NCBI GenBank assembly: GCA_020081605.1
Contig: JAHREC010000049.1
Span: forward strand, 3,720,001 to 3,784,000
Direction of reading: 5' to 3'
DNA from: Albifimbria verrucaria
Taxonomy: Eukaryota > Ascomycota > Sordariomycetes > Hypocreales > Stachybotryaceae
DNA length: 64,000 bases
Below are positions 22,854 through 34,682 of the stretch, piece by piece. The notes below the pieces were generated by a model. That model searched no databases. It saw nothing but the letters and a program-made list of their open reading frames with translations, and was not told the origin of the DNA. Position numbers and translations under genes: made by a program. Each line of letters opens with the position of its first letter. The first letter of the stretch is position 1.

Positions 22854-24974
22854 ATGGCGAACCAGCAATGGCGGTGATGTTGCGAACCCCGGCGGCCGTG
22901 GCGTCAAGCCGCATATTATTTCTCGATTGCAACGTTCACCATCTTCCTGGTGAATCTTTCATTCACGATATGGGCTTCGACGCGGGATGAGTCGCAGGTC
23001 CAGGACGGCGTTGGTATCCTGACCGAACAAAGCTGTTCTGGAGTGAAGAGCATCAACACCGTGCTTCACGTCCTTATCAATGTCATCAGTGCCACGATTT
23101 TGGCCGGAAGCAACTATTGCATGCAATGCCTAATCGCGCCAACCCGGCCCCAGATTGATGCCGCGCACAAGAACGGGAAATGGCTTGATATCGGAGGCTC
23201 CAGCCTGCGCAACTTTTCAGTATCTCATGGAGGAACAAAGTGGTATGGCTTCTGCTGTGCATCTCATCGCTACCTTTGCATCTGCTGTAGGTGAACCTTT
23301 TCTTAAACTCTTGGTGGCTTTCCTAATCGCTCGTGCAGCTACAACTCGACAATCATTGCGTCAACATCGACCAACCATTATTGGGTCTACGCGCTGCCTG
23401 AGACGACTCTCCTCGAAAGGAATACCACGGAAGCGCTCGATGCGAAAGGCATTGCCGAGGGCGAACGGCTGTTTGATATGATCTATGACGGAACTCTGGC
23501 CAATACCACACTTACTCAGTTCTTCGAGCAGTACGCGGAGCCTTTGCAATCAGGCCATGGGACGCTGGCGTTTGTTATTGCCGACGACAACTATACTACC
23601 TCTCAGTTCCTAACTGACCACGCCACTTTTGGTTGGCCTTCAACAATAGACAACACCTATGGAGTAACCTCCACAAACTGGATTGTCGACCGAAACCAGG
23701 AGAAAATAGAAGGCTCTTACGACAGGATACTGAAGGTTCTACGGGACGACCCTCTCCAGTGGGTCAACCCGTTTGGAGTTCCATCGTCAAGCATCAAAGC
23801 TATATACAGCCAGGCCACAGAAGAACATTGCAAACTCCTCTTCAATCGGACGCTTTGCTGGATTGTTACGGCCCTAAACATGCTCAAGGGTGTCCTGATG
23901 CTCTATGTTGCGTTTGGATCATTCGACAGCCCTATTTTGACTCTCGGAGATTCGGTTGCGTCGTTTCTCCAAAGACAAGACCCTTATACCGAATCAATGT
24001 GTCTCAAACCGAGAAATAGCTTCTCAAAGAAGAAAGGCTTCTGGGATCGCACACCCGAGCCTTTAAAACGCAAACGGACCCTTAAGTTCGCTGCGGTTCG
24101 TCGCCGGCGTCTATGTGCGTCCCTGTTGATGTAAGTTTTATGTTAAACATGCCATTCAGGCCCTCAGTTGTACAGTTGCTGACTATGCATTGACTTAGCT
24201 TGCTGATTTGTTTAGCGGGCTGCATATATCTTCTCTTCTTAGGCCTTTGGTTTCTGCCTCTGAAGAATCTTAGAGAATGGGGACTGGGAGCCATTCATGA
24301 GGATACTTTGATGAATGTAACGATTGGATCTGGGGAGCATCACTTCTTACTAATATTCTGCTTGCCAACGCGCCCCAAGTCGTTATGTCAATGATATACG
24401 TCGCGTATAATTCGGCGTTCACCGGCTTGTGCGCGGCTAGCGAATGGAATAGCTATGGAATCCAGAGGAAGGGCCTTAGAGTCACGTCGAAGCCCCAAGG
24501 CGCCCAAAGGGAGACATATTTCCTGCAACTACCATACCGATGGTCTTTGCCCTTGATTGCGATATCCGGTCTTCTTCATTGGCTGATTTCTCAGAGTATT
24601 TTCGTTGTAATTCTCCAAAGCTACGCGGCACCGGAGGAAGACAAGTTTGATTTGAGGCCGGCTGAGTTGCTTAGCTATGTGGCCATCGGATGGTCCCCCT
24701 TGGCTTTATTCTCGTCATTGCTGGGGGCTTTTTGATAGTAGTCGCTCTTTGTGGAGCAGTGTTGATGCCGCTACCATTCAGCGGTATTCCTAAGGCTGCT
24801 GGCAACAGTGCAGTCATATCTGCTGCGTGTCACCCAAGTCTCGACGAAAAGAATGTCTGGGAAAAACCCCTGAAATGGGGCGCCGTCAATTCAGCATACG
24901 CTGGTCAGGAAGGGCATTGCTGCTTCTCAAGCGACGAGGTTCAGGTGCCCCAGCCAGGAATGATGTATAGTTAA
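22854..24974 (+). CDS. DUF6536-family polytopic membrane protein, frame broken several times
   Basis: A fungal-specific integral membrane protein of unknown function. The N-terminal DUF6536 block is clear: YYFSIATFTIFLVNLSFTIW, then INTVLHVLINVISATILAGS, NYCMQCLIAPTR and KNGKWLDIGGSSLRN. After a GT-AG intron at about 23287-23338 the lumenal/extracellular segment begins with YNSTIIAST and has several N-glycosylation sequons. Later helices are near 23860-23920, 24200-24260, 24540-24620 and 24690-24770. The C-terminus carries the family ISAACHP and GHCCFSSDEV motifs. Frame breaks occur near 22875 (an in-frame stop eight codons after the proposed Met), 23222, 24130 (perhaps an intron), 24330 and 24700. 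The start is therefore uncertain. Confidence 0.75.
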
Positions 24975-25027
24975 TCTTGGTTGACTTACTGTATAGTCTC
25001 ATTTAGCATCTCTGGCCCTGTTAACGA

Positions 25028-26025
25028 TTAACATTTGATACCCAATAAATCTTCCGCATTTTTCCATGCAAAGCATTCAAGCTCTTCTTGTGTCAAGAGG
25101 CCGCTTCCTGCCAGCTCCGCTATAAAGTCTGGCCCATAGCGGATATCATCGTATGGATAGTCGGTCGCAAACATGATACGCCCAATCTCGGTTACTTTCC
25201 GTAGCATGGTAAACGAATCCAGCGTGTACATGCCGCTTGTAGTCACCCATACATTCTCATTCCATATCTCTCTGAGGCTCCTTTTCGGGCCGCCATCGCC
25301 AAACTTGCGCATCGTTGCCCAGGCCCGATCCAGCATTGCCGGCACCATCTCGCCATTGTGGCCCAGCACAATTTTAGCTTAGGATACTTGTCGAACACGC
25401 CAGCAGCGCACGTCTTGATGAAGCCAAGCCCAGCGTCAGCGTGCCAGGCCCATCCACCGGATGCCAATCCAGCAGCCATGCGAGACGAATAGTTTCCGCG
25501 TAGCGACTAGCGATTTCTGCTTCGGAGGGCGGTGCAGGGTGCAGGTATAGCGGGACACCCAGACGTTCTGCAGCCGAGAATATGGGCCAATACTTGGTAT
25601 CGTCATAATGGGTCCCGTCAGGAAGGCGTGCATCGACGAGTGCGCCCACACATCCCAACGTCTGGACTGCACGTTCCAATTCGGCAGCGGCAGCATCCGG
25701 AAAGGCCATGGGAAGCACTGCAAAGGCTGCAAAACGAGACGGGTGCGCACGTGTAGCGGCAGCTAACTCGTCGTTAGCGCCACGGCATCCTTCTGGATTA
25801 TTGACCCCGACACCTGCCGTGCAGGAGAGGACTTGCAGCGTGACGCCACTAGAGTCCATATCCTGTAAGCGACCATTATCGAGATCGAACAATTTAGTGG
25901 CTGCGACAGGAAACGTGGCTAGGGCATCCGCATAGAAGGGATAGACTCGCCTGCGCCTAGAGAGGCCAGGGCTGAGTGCTCCTCGAGGGCGATGACCTTT
26001 TAGGAAGTGTGAGCTGACGAGCCAT
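25028..26025 (-). CDS. Amidohydrolase-family decarboxylase (ACMSD / 2,3-dihydroxybenzoate decarboxylase type)
   Basis: A TIM-barrel metalloenzyme of the amidohydrolase-2 family, whose fungal members mostly decarboxylate aromatic acids such as 2,3-dihydroxybenzoate or gamma-resorcylate without oxygen. Metal/catalytic motifs are in order: ALEEH (E-x-H, residues about 13-17), LYLHPAPP, LGHNGEM and MFATDYPYDD. The start MARQLTLPK at 26025 comes directly before the EEH strand, as usual in the family. Three or more one-base losses break the frame: T run 25998-26001 (plus view), near 25935, near 25460 and T run 25371-25374. The joined length of about 330 residues is normal. Exact substrate not determined. 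It points toward the Dabb/RCC1/Ldh2 region. Confidence 0.85.
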
Positions 26026-27290
26026 GATGTAGGATAGTTCTAATTCTGTTTGGAGTATGGAAATGGCAGACCTAATTTATGCCTGAGGAATGAAGAGGGT
26101 TTATATGTCATCTACTATATTGGAGGCTGCTGTTGATTAGGCGCTCACTGTTCGGCTAATAGATGCCGGGTCAAGTACACGTCAGAACTGAGAAACAACT
26201 CGGACACAACTGCTTCTGGTTAAACAAACAAACCATGCCTCCTTGTTAGACTCAAAATACGAGTTAGTGAGGTAGGATTCGCGCGCGGCTTCCAGGTTAG
26301 GATCCCGCGCGCGATGACAATGGCTAATTCTCATGAACTATCCTGGCATACGCCCACGAATATCGAGTTTAAACCCTATGGATTACTAATGATTTGTATG
26401 AGACAAATTATCAATGAGCCATATCCAATGTAGCGGGTTCGCAGTGTTGTAGCTAGTGATCGTAAGAAGGCCACTGCGTATCGCAATGAAACAGCAGCTT
26501 GACCAATAAACACAAGCTGTCCTGAACGACTCTACATTGAGGCTACTCAACATGGCAAAGGCCGATTTCTATGTAATATCAGCTCCAACGCCTTTAACAT
26601 GGCAATTCCGACGCCAAAGCTAGCTCAAAGCTACATTTTCCCAGCCCAATGAAATGTGCCGTCTTAGACTTGGTAATGAACGCCGCCCGCATATGTTATG
26701 CAGCACATCGCCGTTCAAGCGTAGGCTAGAGTCTTTAAAGGCTATTGAAATCTATATCCATATTTGAAAAGCCATGTTCTTGGTGAATCAAACAACTTCC
26801 AAAGGAGCCCATTTTGCTAGGAGGACGTGGGGTACTTGTGTCAACGAGTAATCTCTCTAGTCACACCATCTTCACCGTCAGTCCCTTTTTGTTTTACATA
26901 TAACTTCACAAGAAGTGTCGTTTCTTCATCATTCTCAAAAACCACAGTAGCATCGATGATGCGACTCTAGTGGCGCAGATATCTCAACCAGTAACTAACA
27001 AAATATCTAAGAAAACACCACTAAAAGTCGAAGAGGTATATGATAATGAGATAAAAATCAAGTTTCTTATTCATTTATCTTGCATTAGGTATTTTCAAAA
27101 GTTTCTTTTATATAGCCTTATATCCTGATAGAAATGGCAAGGTAGGCGTAACTTTTGTCTTCCTATTGCTCGCTTGCTTCACAGCCATGGCCTTGATTCA
27201 AGTGACCTGCTTGCCTGATGAATGCTCCCTAATCTGCCCAAACAAGTCTATGGTCTAACTTCTGACACTGCATACAGTGATATCAATGCA
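26026..27290. other. AT-rich intergenic stretch (1.3 kb)
   Basis: No supported gene. It includes the promoter of the decarboxylase gene. Two CGCGCGCG-type segments lie about 25 bp apart near 26280-26315 and could pair. A strongly A/T-rich tract lies about 26990-27110. No transposase similarity was seen. Confidence 0.5.
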
Positions 27291-27765
27291 TTACGCACCG
27301 CTTTGGCCTGTCGCAATAAATGATTTCGCTAGCCATTCGCACATATGCTCATCTTCTTCGTCCACCTCAAAGTCGAACCGTGTCACGTCTTCCTTATACG
27401 GCCAAAGATACTCGCTGGTCACCCTGCTATGGGTTAGCACGCGTAAAAAAAATGTTGAGAGGCGAAATACCTGTGGTGCTCCTTGCTGGCCTGGTACTCT
27501 TCCAGCGCAGCTCGGTCCCAGTGAAAGCTCAGCAACGCATGCTGGTAGCCCTTGCTTCGCTCAATGGGATCTGTAATGGATGGGCCACCGACAATAAGCT
27601 TGTTACCGAGAACACATGAGAGCGACTTGAGGGTCTTGAGCTCCCGGACGAAAGCCTCCCGGTGAGCGGCCGTTACATCGGGCTTAAACTTGAATAACAC
27701 TATGGCAGAGTAAGTATGTGATCGTCATGACAATCGAGCCACCTACCAATGTGAACGATAGTCAT
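27291..27765 (-). CDS. Stress-responsive A/B-barrel (Dabb) domain protein
   Basis: A small ferredoxin-like dimeric alpha+beta barrel protein. Dabb proteins include stress proteins and polyketide cyclases such as olivetolic acid cyclase. The start MTIVHI is followed by VLFKFKPDV, the classic Dabb opening (V-L-F-K-F-K), and then LVGGPSITDP-type and YQHALLSFHWD segments. Two GT-AG introns of 47 nt each lie at 27700-27746 and 27424-27470. The product of about 125 residues ends VDEEDEHMCEWLAKSFIATG. Completely open. It is convenient to view with the decarboxylase next door, but a shared pathway is inference. Confidence 0.9.
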
Positions 27766-28051
27766 GATGGGCACGAGAAGAGATTACAGAATAGTGATGG
27801 GATTGGAAAAGAAGCGGTTGACACTGGTCCTATATCATTGTTCAAATGGGCACATTGCGACCACCGGAGGAATTCCGTGCATGGCCAACGGGTTTCTTCC
27901 GTGCGCTGAATTCCGTGACGATCCACTATTATGCTAGCGCATGTGTAGTTGCGCAGTCCCCTAATACATCAATCCCCGACTGCTCCGCAGCTCTATGAAT
28001 CTATCCAACCATTCTTCGTTTTTGGCCATTAACCAGGAACACCGAAAGCTT

Positions 28052-29567
28052 TCAGTTTTGACCGGCCGGCTCGGCAATGACAGAAAATTGACCACCGCAC
28101 CCTGCAAAGGTGATTTTGCCCTCCGCCAAGTCACTACTGCGGAGCAGGGCCGGTGTTTCAACCGAATCCTCCGTTCCAAGCCCTGTCCTGTAGCCGTCGG
28201 AAAATCCCCATGAGTAGACCTTTCCATTGCGGGCCACGGCAAGAGAGTTGTCGATCCCGGCGGCTACAGAGACGATGGCATCGATGCCTGGACGTGTAAG
28301 TAGATGTCAAGGCGTGCTTGTAAAACTCACCTGGAATTTTGGTTGGCACCGAAACGGCACACGGCCGGCCACTGCTGCCGAGAACAATATCCGCCGTGGA
28401 GATTTCGTCAAGTGAGACGCCTAGTTGGCCATCATCGCATCGGCCCCAGGCGAGGACGGTGCCGTCTTCCGTACATGCCAGGGTGTGGTGGAAGCCCGGA
28501 GCTAGCTCACGTATACGAAGTCCTCCCAGACTGTCGACAATTGCTGGCGAAACTACATGTGAGTTGTGGTTATTAATGCCATGCCCTGTCTGGCCAAAAT
28601 TATTTAAGCCCCAAGCATAAACCCGCTCTTGGCTGTCAATGGCAAAGCTATAATTGAACCCGGCAAATATGCGTTTGATCTGGCGTCGCGAAGGGAATAT
28701 GACACGAGGCTCAAGAGCCGCATAAGGGCGACGAGACAGGACGCGACGGCCGAGCTCCGCTTGGTGGCCCGAACCACATGAGTAGACGGCTCCATCGTGG
28801 GATAACGCGAGCAGGTGGTTCACGCCTGTAGCAAGCTCTTTGATGTTCCCGAGTCTACTAATATGAATAGGAACAGAGCTAAACTTTTCGGCATGGCTAG
28901 GCTGTGATCCTCCGCTAATCAAGTCATTCGAAAAGCCAAACGCGCCGTTATCACCCTGTACGGTCAGCGATGTAATACTTTGGAGGGTTGACTTACAAAG
29001 AACGACCCCAGCCGTATACTTCTCCAGTACAAGTCAAAACAAACGTTGCATTATCGGTAGTGGCAACTTGTGTAATCGCCCCGGCATCTTCTAGCCGCTC
29101 CACCGCCATCGGCCTGCTCTCCAGAGGGTTCATTTCTACAATACCATGGCCAGCCTCCTCAGGCTCCTGCCATGTTGTATCCCTCCCCAGCGCTTTGGAG
29201 TCGTTGACACCCCATGTAAAGACTGTGCCGTTTCGCATGAGTGCAGCGCAATGCATGCCACCCGCGGAGATTTGTACGACTCCTGCATCGAGCAAGTGGT
29301 TGTGTCGTGGCCGTGGGGCATGGTCGGGGGTATTGCCGTTGATGATGTGCACCCCGAGACCGAGTTCGCCGCTTTCGCCGGTGCCAAAGACGAAAACTTT
29401 GAGGGAGTAACAGGCGCAGTGTTAAGAATACGAGGTTCTTTGGAGGCGGTCTTGTTGCGTTTGCGTGAGTTTGTCGGGCGTTTTTGTGGGCGTTTTCTGG
29501 CTGTTGCCGAACCCAGGGACAATCTAGACAACGTTTCGTCGACGGACATGCCTGTGTCTGCTGACAT
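28052..29567 (-). CDS. RCC1-repeat protein, probable Ran guanine-nucleotide exchange factor
   Basis: A seven-bladed RCC1 propeller. The fungal orthologue loads Ran with GTP at chromatin to drive nuclear transport. A basic N-terminal tail (RKRPQKRPTNSRKRNK), likely a nuclear localisation signal, precedes blades such as VFVFGTGESGELGLG, VFTWGVNDSKALG, VYGWGRS, VYSCGSGHQAELG, VYAWGLNNFGQTGHG and VYSWGFSDGYRTGLG. The stop follows ITFAGCGGQFSVIAEP. Introns are at 28956-28996 and 28288-28330. One base loss near 29402 breaks the frame between the tail and blade 1. The length of about 475 residues matches fungal PIM1/SRM1. Confidence 0.9.
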
Positions 29568-30002
29568 CGCGTAGGGGTTTCCGTGACTAACTCGTACGAT
29601 ATCTGTGAGGCAGTTCGGTTAGAATATGTACAAACGATCAAGTTTTGTATTCAAAGGTTTGGAAACGGAGATGAGGTTACCCAACGTGTTTCTGTTGATC
29701 AGTCGGCCTGTGCTGTCGCTAGCACCAAACCTGACCAGATATGAGCCCGTGCCCGATTGTTGATTGCTGGAATCAAGGAGTTCTATTTATTGTTACAACA
29801 AGAAAAGTTGTGGTGGTGAGTGGCTGTGTATGTTTTGGAGAGTAGCAAAATCCTCACTGTGTAGCCTCGACAGTGCCTACGGAAGCAAACATATTCTACT
29901 TTACGTATGACAAGGAATTTCTAATTTCTAATATTAGAAGCTGGTATCTAAACTAATATCTCAATAATGGTCTTAATTTTGCCAACGGTAAACACCGCGT
30001 TA
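29568..30002. other. Intergenic, no gene seen
   Basis: Promoter of the RCC1 gene and 3' region of the Ldh2-family gene. Only short frames are present. Confidence 0.5.
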
Positions 30003-31070
30003 TCACGACACAACCAAAGGCTCAGCAGAAACCTTTCTTGCCTCCTCGTTCAGAGCATCGACCTCGGCCTGCACCAAAGGAATCCCAGTCTTTTCTCTCT
30101 CACGCTGGCAAATTTGCTCAATCTCGCCGGGAAAGTAAATCCTGTCGACACCCGCCGCCTTGTCCGACCCTACGACACGGTCGTACAGGTACTGCATGCG
30201 GTCGCGGAAGTCGTCCAGGCTCATAAACAAGTCTGGCTTGATGGCGACGAGAAAATGGCCCACATCTGCTGGCCTGGACGGGTCGTATGGGTTTGTGACG
30301 TGTCCCGCAAACGCTGAACCCGAGAGAACTCCTGAGAAAACGTCCATCATGATGGCCAGACCAGAACCTTTGGGGCCGCCCATGGGGAGCATGACTCCAC
30401 CGAGAGCAGCCTCTGGATCGTCCGTGGCTTTGCCTTCTGCGTCCAGAGCCCAGTCTAGAGGAATTTTCTCGCCGCGTCTCTTTGCCTTGTAAATCTTGCC
30501 TCGGGCCGCAACCGAAGGCGCCATGTCAAGAATGAAGTTGGACGACTCCCGCCCGGGCGCTCCGCACGCGATGGGAGACACACCCATGAGCTTGCTCTTG
30601 CCACCATACGCTGGCAAGGCCGGGCTTGAATTTGTAAAGACGAGGCTCATCATGTCTGCCTCGATTGCTTGCTGCACCAGCCATGCGCTCATGCCAAAGT
30701 GGTTGGAGTGCTTGATGCTGGCCATACCGATGCCGTATGTTTTGGCCGACTCAATAGCAGCAGCCATGCCTGCATGGGCCGCCACGAAACCCCAGCCGTT
30801 GCAGCCATCGACTTGTGTGACGACGGGCGTGATTTGTGTGACAACGGGTTGCGCAGCAGCATCGAGAACGCCTTGGCGGATGCGCTCCATGTAAGACGGG
30901 ATACGGTTCATGCCATGTGTATCGACGCCGCGCAGGTCCGCGTCAACTAGACATTTAGCTACGATGGCGGCGTTGGCTTCAGGCACTCCATTGCCCTTGA
31001 GGACATCTTGGACAAGTCGCCTGGCTTCTGCTGCTGAGACGTGATGTTTTGGTGCTTGCTCTGAAGACAT
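30003..31070 (-). CDS. Malate/L-lactate/ureidoglycolate dehydrogenase family (Ldh2) oxidoreductase
   Basis: An NAD(P)-dependent 2-hydroxyacid dehydrogenase of the Ldh2/YlbC fold, unrelated to Rossmann-fold lactate dehydrogenases. Conserved features are DLRGVDTHGMNRIPSY near residue 46, IKHSNHFGMSAW (active-site His and nicotinamide loop), and GGKSKLMGVSPIACGAP with PMGGPKGSGLAIMMD in the cofactor region. Continuous 355-residue frame, single exon, normal family length. It is divergent from the Zn2Cys6 gene at 31306 across a 235-bp intergenic region, which suggests that the regulator controls it. Substrate (malate, lactate, a sugar acid or ureidoglycolate) not determined from sequence. Confidence 0.92.
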   Translation of the reverse strand: MSSEQAPKHHVSAAEARRLVQDVLKGNGVPEANAAIVAKCLVDADLRGVDTHGMNRIPSYMERIRQGVLDAAAQPVVTQITPVVTQVDGCNGWGFVAAHAGMAAAIESAKTYGIGMASIKHSNHFGMSAWLVQQAIEADMMSLVFTNSSPALPAYGGKSKLMGVSPIACGAPGRESSNFILDMAPSVAARGKIYKAKRRGEKIPLDWALDAEGKATDDPEAALGGVMLPMGGPKGSGLAIMMDVFSGVLSGSAFAGHVTNPYDPSRPADVGHFLVAIKPDLFMSLDDFRDRMQYLYDRVVGSDKAAGVDRIYFPGEIEQICQREREKTGIPLVQAEVDALNEEARKVSAEPLVVS

Positions 31071-31305
31071 GGTGGTTTAATGATACGCGCAACACAAGAC
31101 AAGTGAATGATACGGGTGAGTACAGCATCAATCAACAACCTTTAATACTCTTTGGCTAGAGGCCTTTATCAACTTACAGCGTGCACTAGTTGAGTTTGCC
31201 CCACGGGTCTTCTCCGCACCATGTACGGACATTCCCCGCTCAACTCTTTCGGATATTTTCCTTCTCTTACATCCTCCACTCATGCAACCCTTCGGCGCCT
31301 GAAGA
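31071..31305. promoter_or_regulatory. Divergent promoter between the dehydrogenase and the Zn2Cys6 regulator
   Basis: Two genes start 235 bp apart in opposite directions. Within it, CGG-N7-CCG (31226-31238) and the overlapping CCG-N11-CGG (31236-31252) resemble the paired CGG half-sites bound by Zn2Cys6 dimers. They lie 54-80 bp before the regulator's start codon. Site identity is inference from motif form only. Confidence 0.4.
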
Positions 31306-33610
31306 ATGGCCAATTCGTCGAGTGGAACTCCAGTGGGTACGAGGAGCCGGCGTGCTCAGCAGGCTCGGAAGAATCCCCGTTTGCGCCTCGCCTGTCTGCG
31401 CTGCCAGCGACGAAAAATTCGTGTAAGAGAAATTGCCACGCTGTAGGCCATGTATCTGACTTGATAGTGTGATGGCGAGCTTCCTGCTTGTAAGAGCTGT
31501 AGGAATGCGGGCGTGGAATGCGCTGATGGAGAGAGCGCCCGATTAAAGGATCTACCACGAGCGTATGTGCAGTTTCCACCGTAGATGCGCGTGCTTACTT
31601 GTGCAGCTACATAACAACTCTCAAGGATCGAATAGTTTGGTTGGAGTCAATTATTCGTTCAAAATGTCCAGAGGTGGATTTAGATCAAGGGCCGATGCCA
31701 GAGACAAACGAGTTTGACAGCCTGCATGAGGACTCTGCCTTGGAGATTGAGCCAGACACAACGGCACAGCTTGATGTTGACAATTCAACAATCATTACAG
31801 ATGCTGCAAATCAATCCGCTCGAGTCCAGTCAAGACCTGTCAATGGCCCTGTAGCGTCCGGAGCGAACCCGCTATCCCATGAGATAGGCCTCGTGTCCTT
31901 GGGTGCCAATCAGGACTCACGATATATCGGGCCATCCAGTGGTTACTTTCTGGCACGGGTCATGTTGACCAAGCCTCCAAGACGGGATTATGAGCTCTCA
32001 AAAGCCGAGCGTGAAGCTGCATTTCCAAGCGAATTGATCGAAGCTCTGCAAGGGCCAGCAGCGCTACCAGCTGCTGAAATGTCGAAGCAGCTTTGCGATG
32101 CGTACTTTGAGTTTATCCATCCGCAGTATCCAGCCTTGCATCAACCGACTTTTAACAGAATGCTCAGCCAGGTATATGAGCAGGGTGATATCGACCCTGT
32201 GGCAGGTTTTCAGGTATACATGGTGATGGCAATTGGGGCGACGGTTCTGTCAGGTCGCCTCAAGGCTCGAATTCCCGGAGAGTCGTTCTGCCTGGCTGCC
32301 ATGCGGTATTTCCACCGCCTCAACATTGAAAACTCGATGCAAGGACTGCAATGTTTAATATTGTTGCTGATATTTACAATCCACAGCCCTGCTGTACGGT
32401 TGAATGTGTGGTATCTCAACTACCAATGCATCGCATCTCTCATAGACCTTGGCCTGCAACGAGATATTACAACACAATCGGGAATCACAACACTTGAGCA
32501 AGAGATGAGGACTCGAATATTCTGGATTGTCTTCATGTTGGATCGAACAATCGGTACAATGATGGGAAGACCTGTTGGGTTCAGAGATGAGGCCTGCGAG
32601 CTGAGGGTGAGTTGTTCGTGCTGTGTCGAAACATCAACTAACATTTTCAGTTGCCCCAAGGACTAGACGACAGTGTCCTCTCCGATCCCCAACAATTGTA
32701 CTCGGGACCGACCGTCATGGCCTATTCTGTGCATCTCTTCAAACTAGCAAAGCTGAACTCGGAGATCAAGTACGTGGCAAACAGTGTAGTGAGGGAAGCC
32801 CCAAAATATGCATACCCGACCATTATCGATATTATTGAATGGCAGAACGGCATGCGACAACAGCTCGACCAATGGGCTGCTGATATCCCAACAGTCGACG
32901 ACAGCCTGGCTGCATCTCATATGGTTCTTGTTTGCCAGCTCAGATATCACAGCGTGCGGATGCTGCTGCTTCGGCCCAGCCCTGCAGTACCTAAACCGTC
33001 GGCTGAAGCGTTTTCTTGCTGCCATGCCAGCGCGCAGGCGGGTATCCGGATATTTTACGAGCTCTACAAGAAGAATCTGCTGATCCATAGCTGGCTGACG
33101 TTTCACTCTTTGGTATTGAGCGTTCTGACCATGCTTTATTGTATCAAAGCCTCGCCGGATGTCGCGCGGCAGATCGAAGTCGATACACTAATGGGAGACC
33201 TAAGCATTGGCCTCAGCCTGCTAAGTGCGACCGGAGAACACTGGTCTGGCGCAAAGAGAATTCGCGATATTCTGGACGATCTCGGACGATCCATCTTTAA
33301 CTGGCTCCGTGAAACGAATCATGGCCGAAGAAACGAAAACGAAGGTCGTATTCAAGGAACTACAATCCCAATGCAAACTTCCTCGATAAATGAGACTTTG
33401 AGCATGGCGCCGAGTGAGCACGTCAGCACATCCTACATGCCTGGGATTGCCAACGAAGGAGCCCTGGATTTGGCACAACCGCTGGATGATAGCTTCTCAG
33501 GATTTGGATTGTTTAACGATTTCATTGATATTGGGGACTCTGAGAATCTCGATGTTATCATGCGGGATCTTTTCCAAGGCTTGATTCCGGACTATGCCCC
33601 GTTGTCATGA
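31306..33610 (+). CDS. Zn2Cys6 fungal transcription factor with fungal_trans domain
   Basis: A nuclear pathway regulator. The binuclear zinc cluster spans two exons: ACLRCQRRKIR in exon 1, and CDGELPACKSCRNAGVEC in exon 2. This gives the canonical C-x2-C-x6-C-x5-C-x2-C-x6-C pattern. A linker and coiled-coil-like segment (YITTLKDRIVWLESII) follow, then the fungal_trans regulatory domain (YFEFIHPQYPALHQPTF through RTRIFWIVFMLDRTIGTMMGRP) and a C-terminal acidic tail. Introns at 31423-31467, 31563-31606 and 32607-32650. The start at 31306 gives the basic RSRRAQQARKN stretch before the cluster. Fully open, about 720 residues. Its head-to-head dehydrogenase and the downstream SDR suggest a local catabolic or biosynthetic target set. 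Confidence 0.93.
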
Positions 33611-33766
33611 TACTGACTCAACCAACGGCGGGATATTTCCGTGGCCACCAAGCGGAGGAACCCCGCGACCATTCAATTGAGCTGCACGAATAAATAATTC
33701 ATTCTCTATCAACCATACAGAGCATAACCACATACTTTGGGGTTTCAATCAAAATTCTTAACGACA

Positions 33767-34571
33767 ATGCTCCGTTTAGATGGAAAGATTGCTCTCGTCA
33801 TAGGCTTAGGCCAGGCAGGCGACGAGGGCTGGGGCATCGGAGCTGCGTGCGCAGTAGCGTTCGCGAAGCAGGAGCGACCATCTTTGGCGGCAACCGAAGC
33901 CTTCCTTCTACGGCGAGAACGAGGCAAGCAATTGAGGAAGCGGGTCAAGAGTGCACAATTGTGCAGACTGATGCCACCTCCTCTGCCTCGGTCAAGGCGC
34001 TTGTCGACGCATGCATAGCCAAGCATGGCCGTATTGATATCCTGTTGACCAATGTGGGCCAGTCTCAACCTGGAGGCCCAGCGGAAATGACTGAAGAAGT
34101 CTGGGACTCGCAGCTGGACATCAACCTCAAGAGCGTTTACTTGGCGTGTCACCATGTTCTCCCGATTATGGAAAAACAGGGCAACGGCGCCGTTGTCTGC
34201 GTGTCGAGTATTGCTGGTCTGCGGTACATCGGCAAGCCCCAGATTGCGTACAACACCGCCAAGGCGGCCATTATGCAGTTTACCAAGGCTACAGCCGTCA
34301 TGTACGCCGGCAAAGGGTGCGGCTCAACACGGTGGTACCAGGTCTGATGGAAACGCCATACACAAGACAACTTTCCGAGAGGTATCCGCTACCTGGTGGC
34401 TACGAGGAGTTTTGCAGCATGAGAAATGCGCAGGTACCGATGGGTCGGATGGGAGACGCATGGGATGTTGCGAATGCGGCGTTATTCTTGGTTGCGGACG
34501 AGTCCCGATACATCACCGGGCAGGAGATTGTGGTGGACGGAGGCATTACTAGCTCAACTGGGAGGACATAG
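33767..34571 (+). CDS. Classical short-chain dehydrogenase/reductase (SDR), frame broken twice
   Basis: An NAD(P)-dependent oxidoreductase. The N-terminal cofactor loop is extended (ALVIGLGQAGDEGWGIGAA instead of TGxxxGIG). It has ILLTNVGQ in place of NNAG, VSSIAGLR with the catalytic Ser, the YNTAK catalytic Tyr-Lys, VVPGLMETPY, and the usual terminal SRYITGQEIVVDGG. Frame breaks: near 33870 (EAGATIFGGNR continues in the next frame) and in the G run near 34315. The combined length of about 268 residues is typical. It follows the Zn2Cys6 gene in the same orientation, 156 bp after its stop. Substrate unknown. Confidence 0.87.
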
Positions 34572-34682
34572 TGTAGTGAATGATTGCTTTCTATTTTTGG
34601 TTCTTATACAGTCTTCAGTCTATACCATGAGAGATCCATTCAATGAAAACTGCTCAGTTCAAAATCCTTGCCGTCTAATACT

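Noticed and set aside
26280..26315. CGCGCGCG pair as a hairpin or terminator
   Set aside because: The arms are simple CG alternation and the surroundings have no transcript end to terminate.
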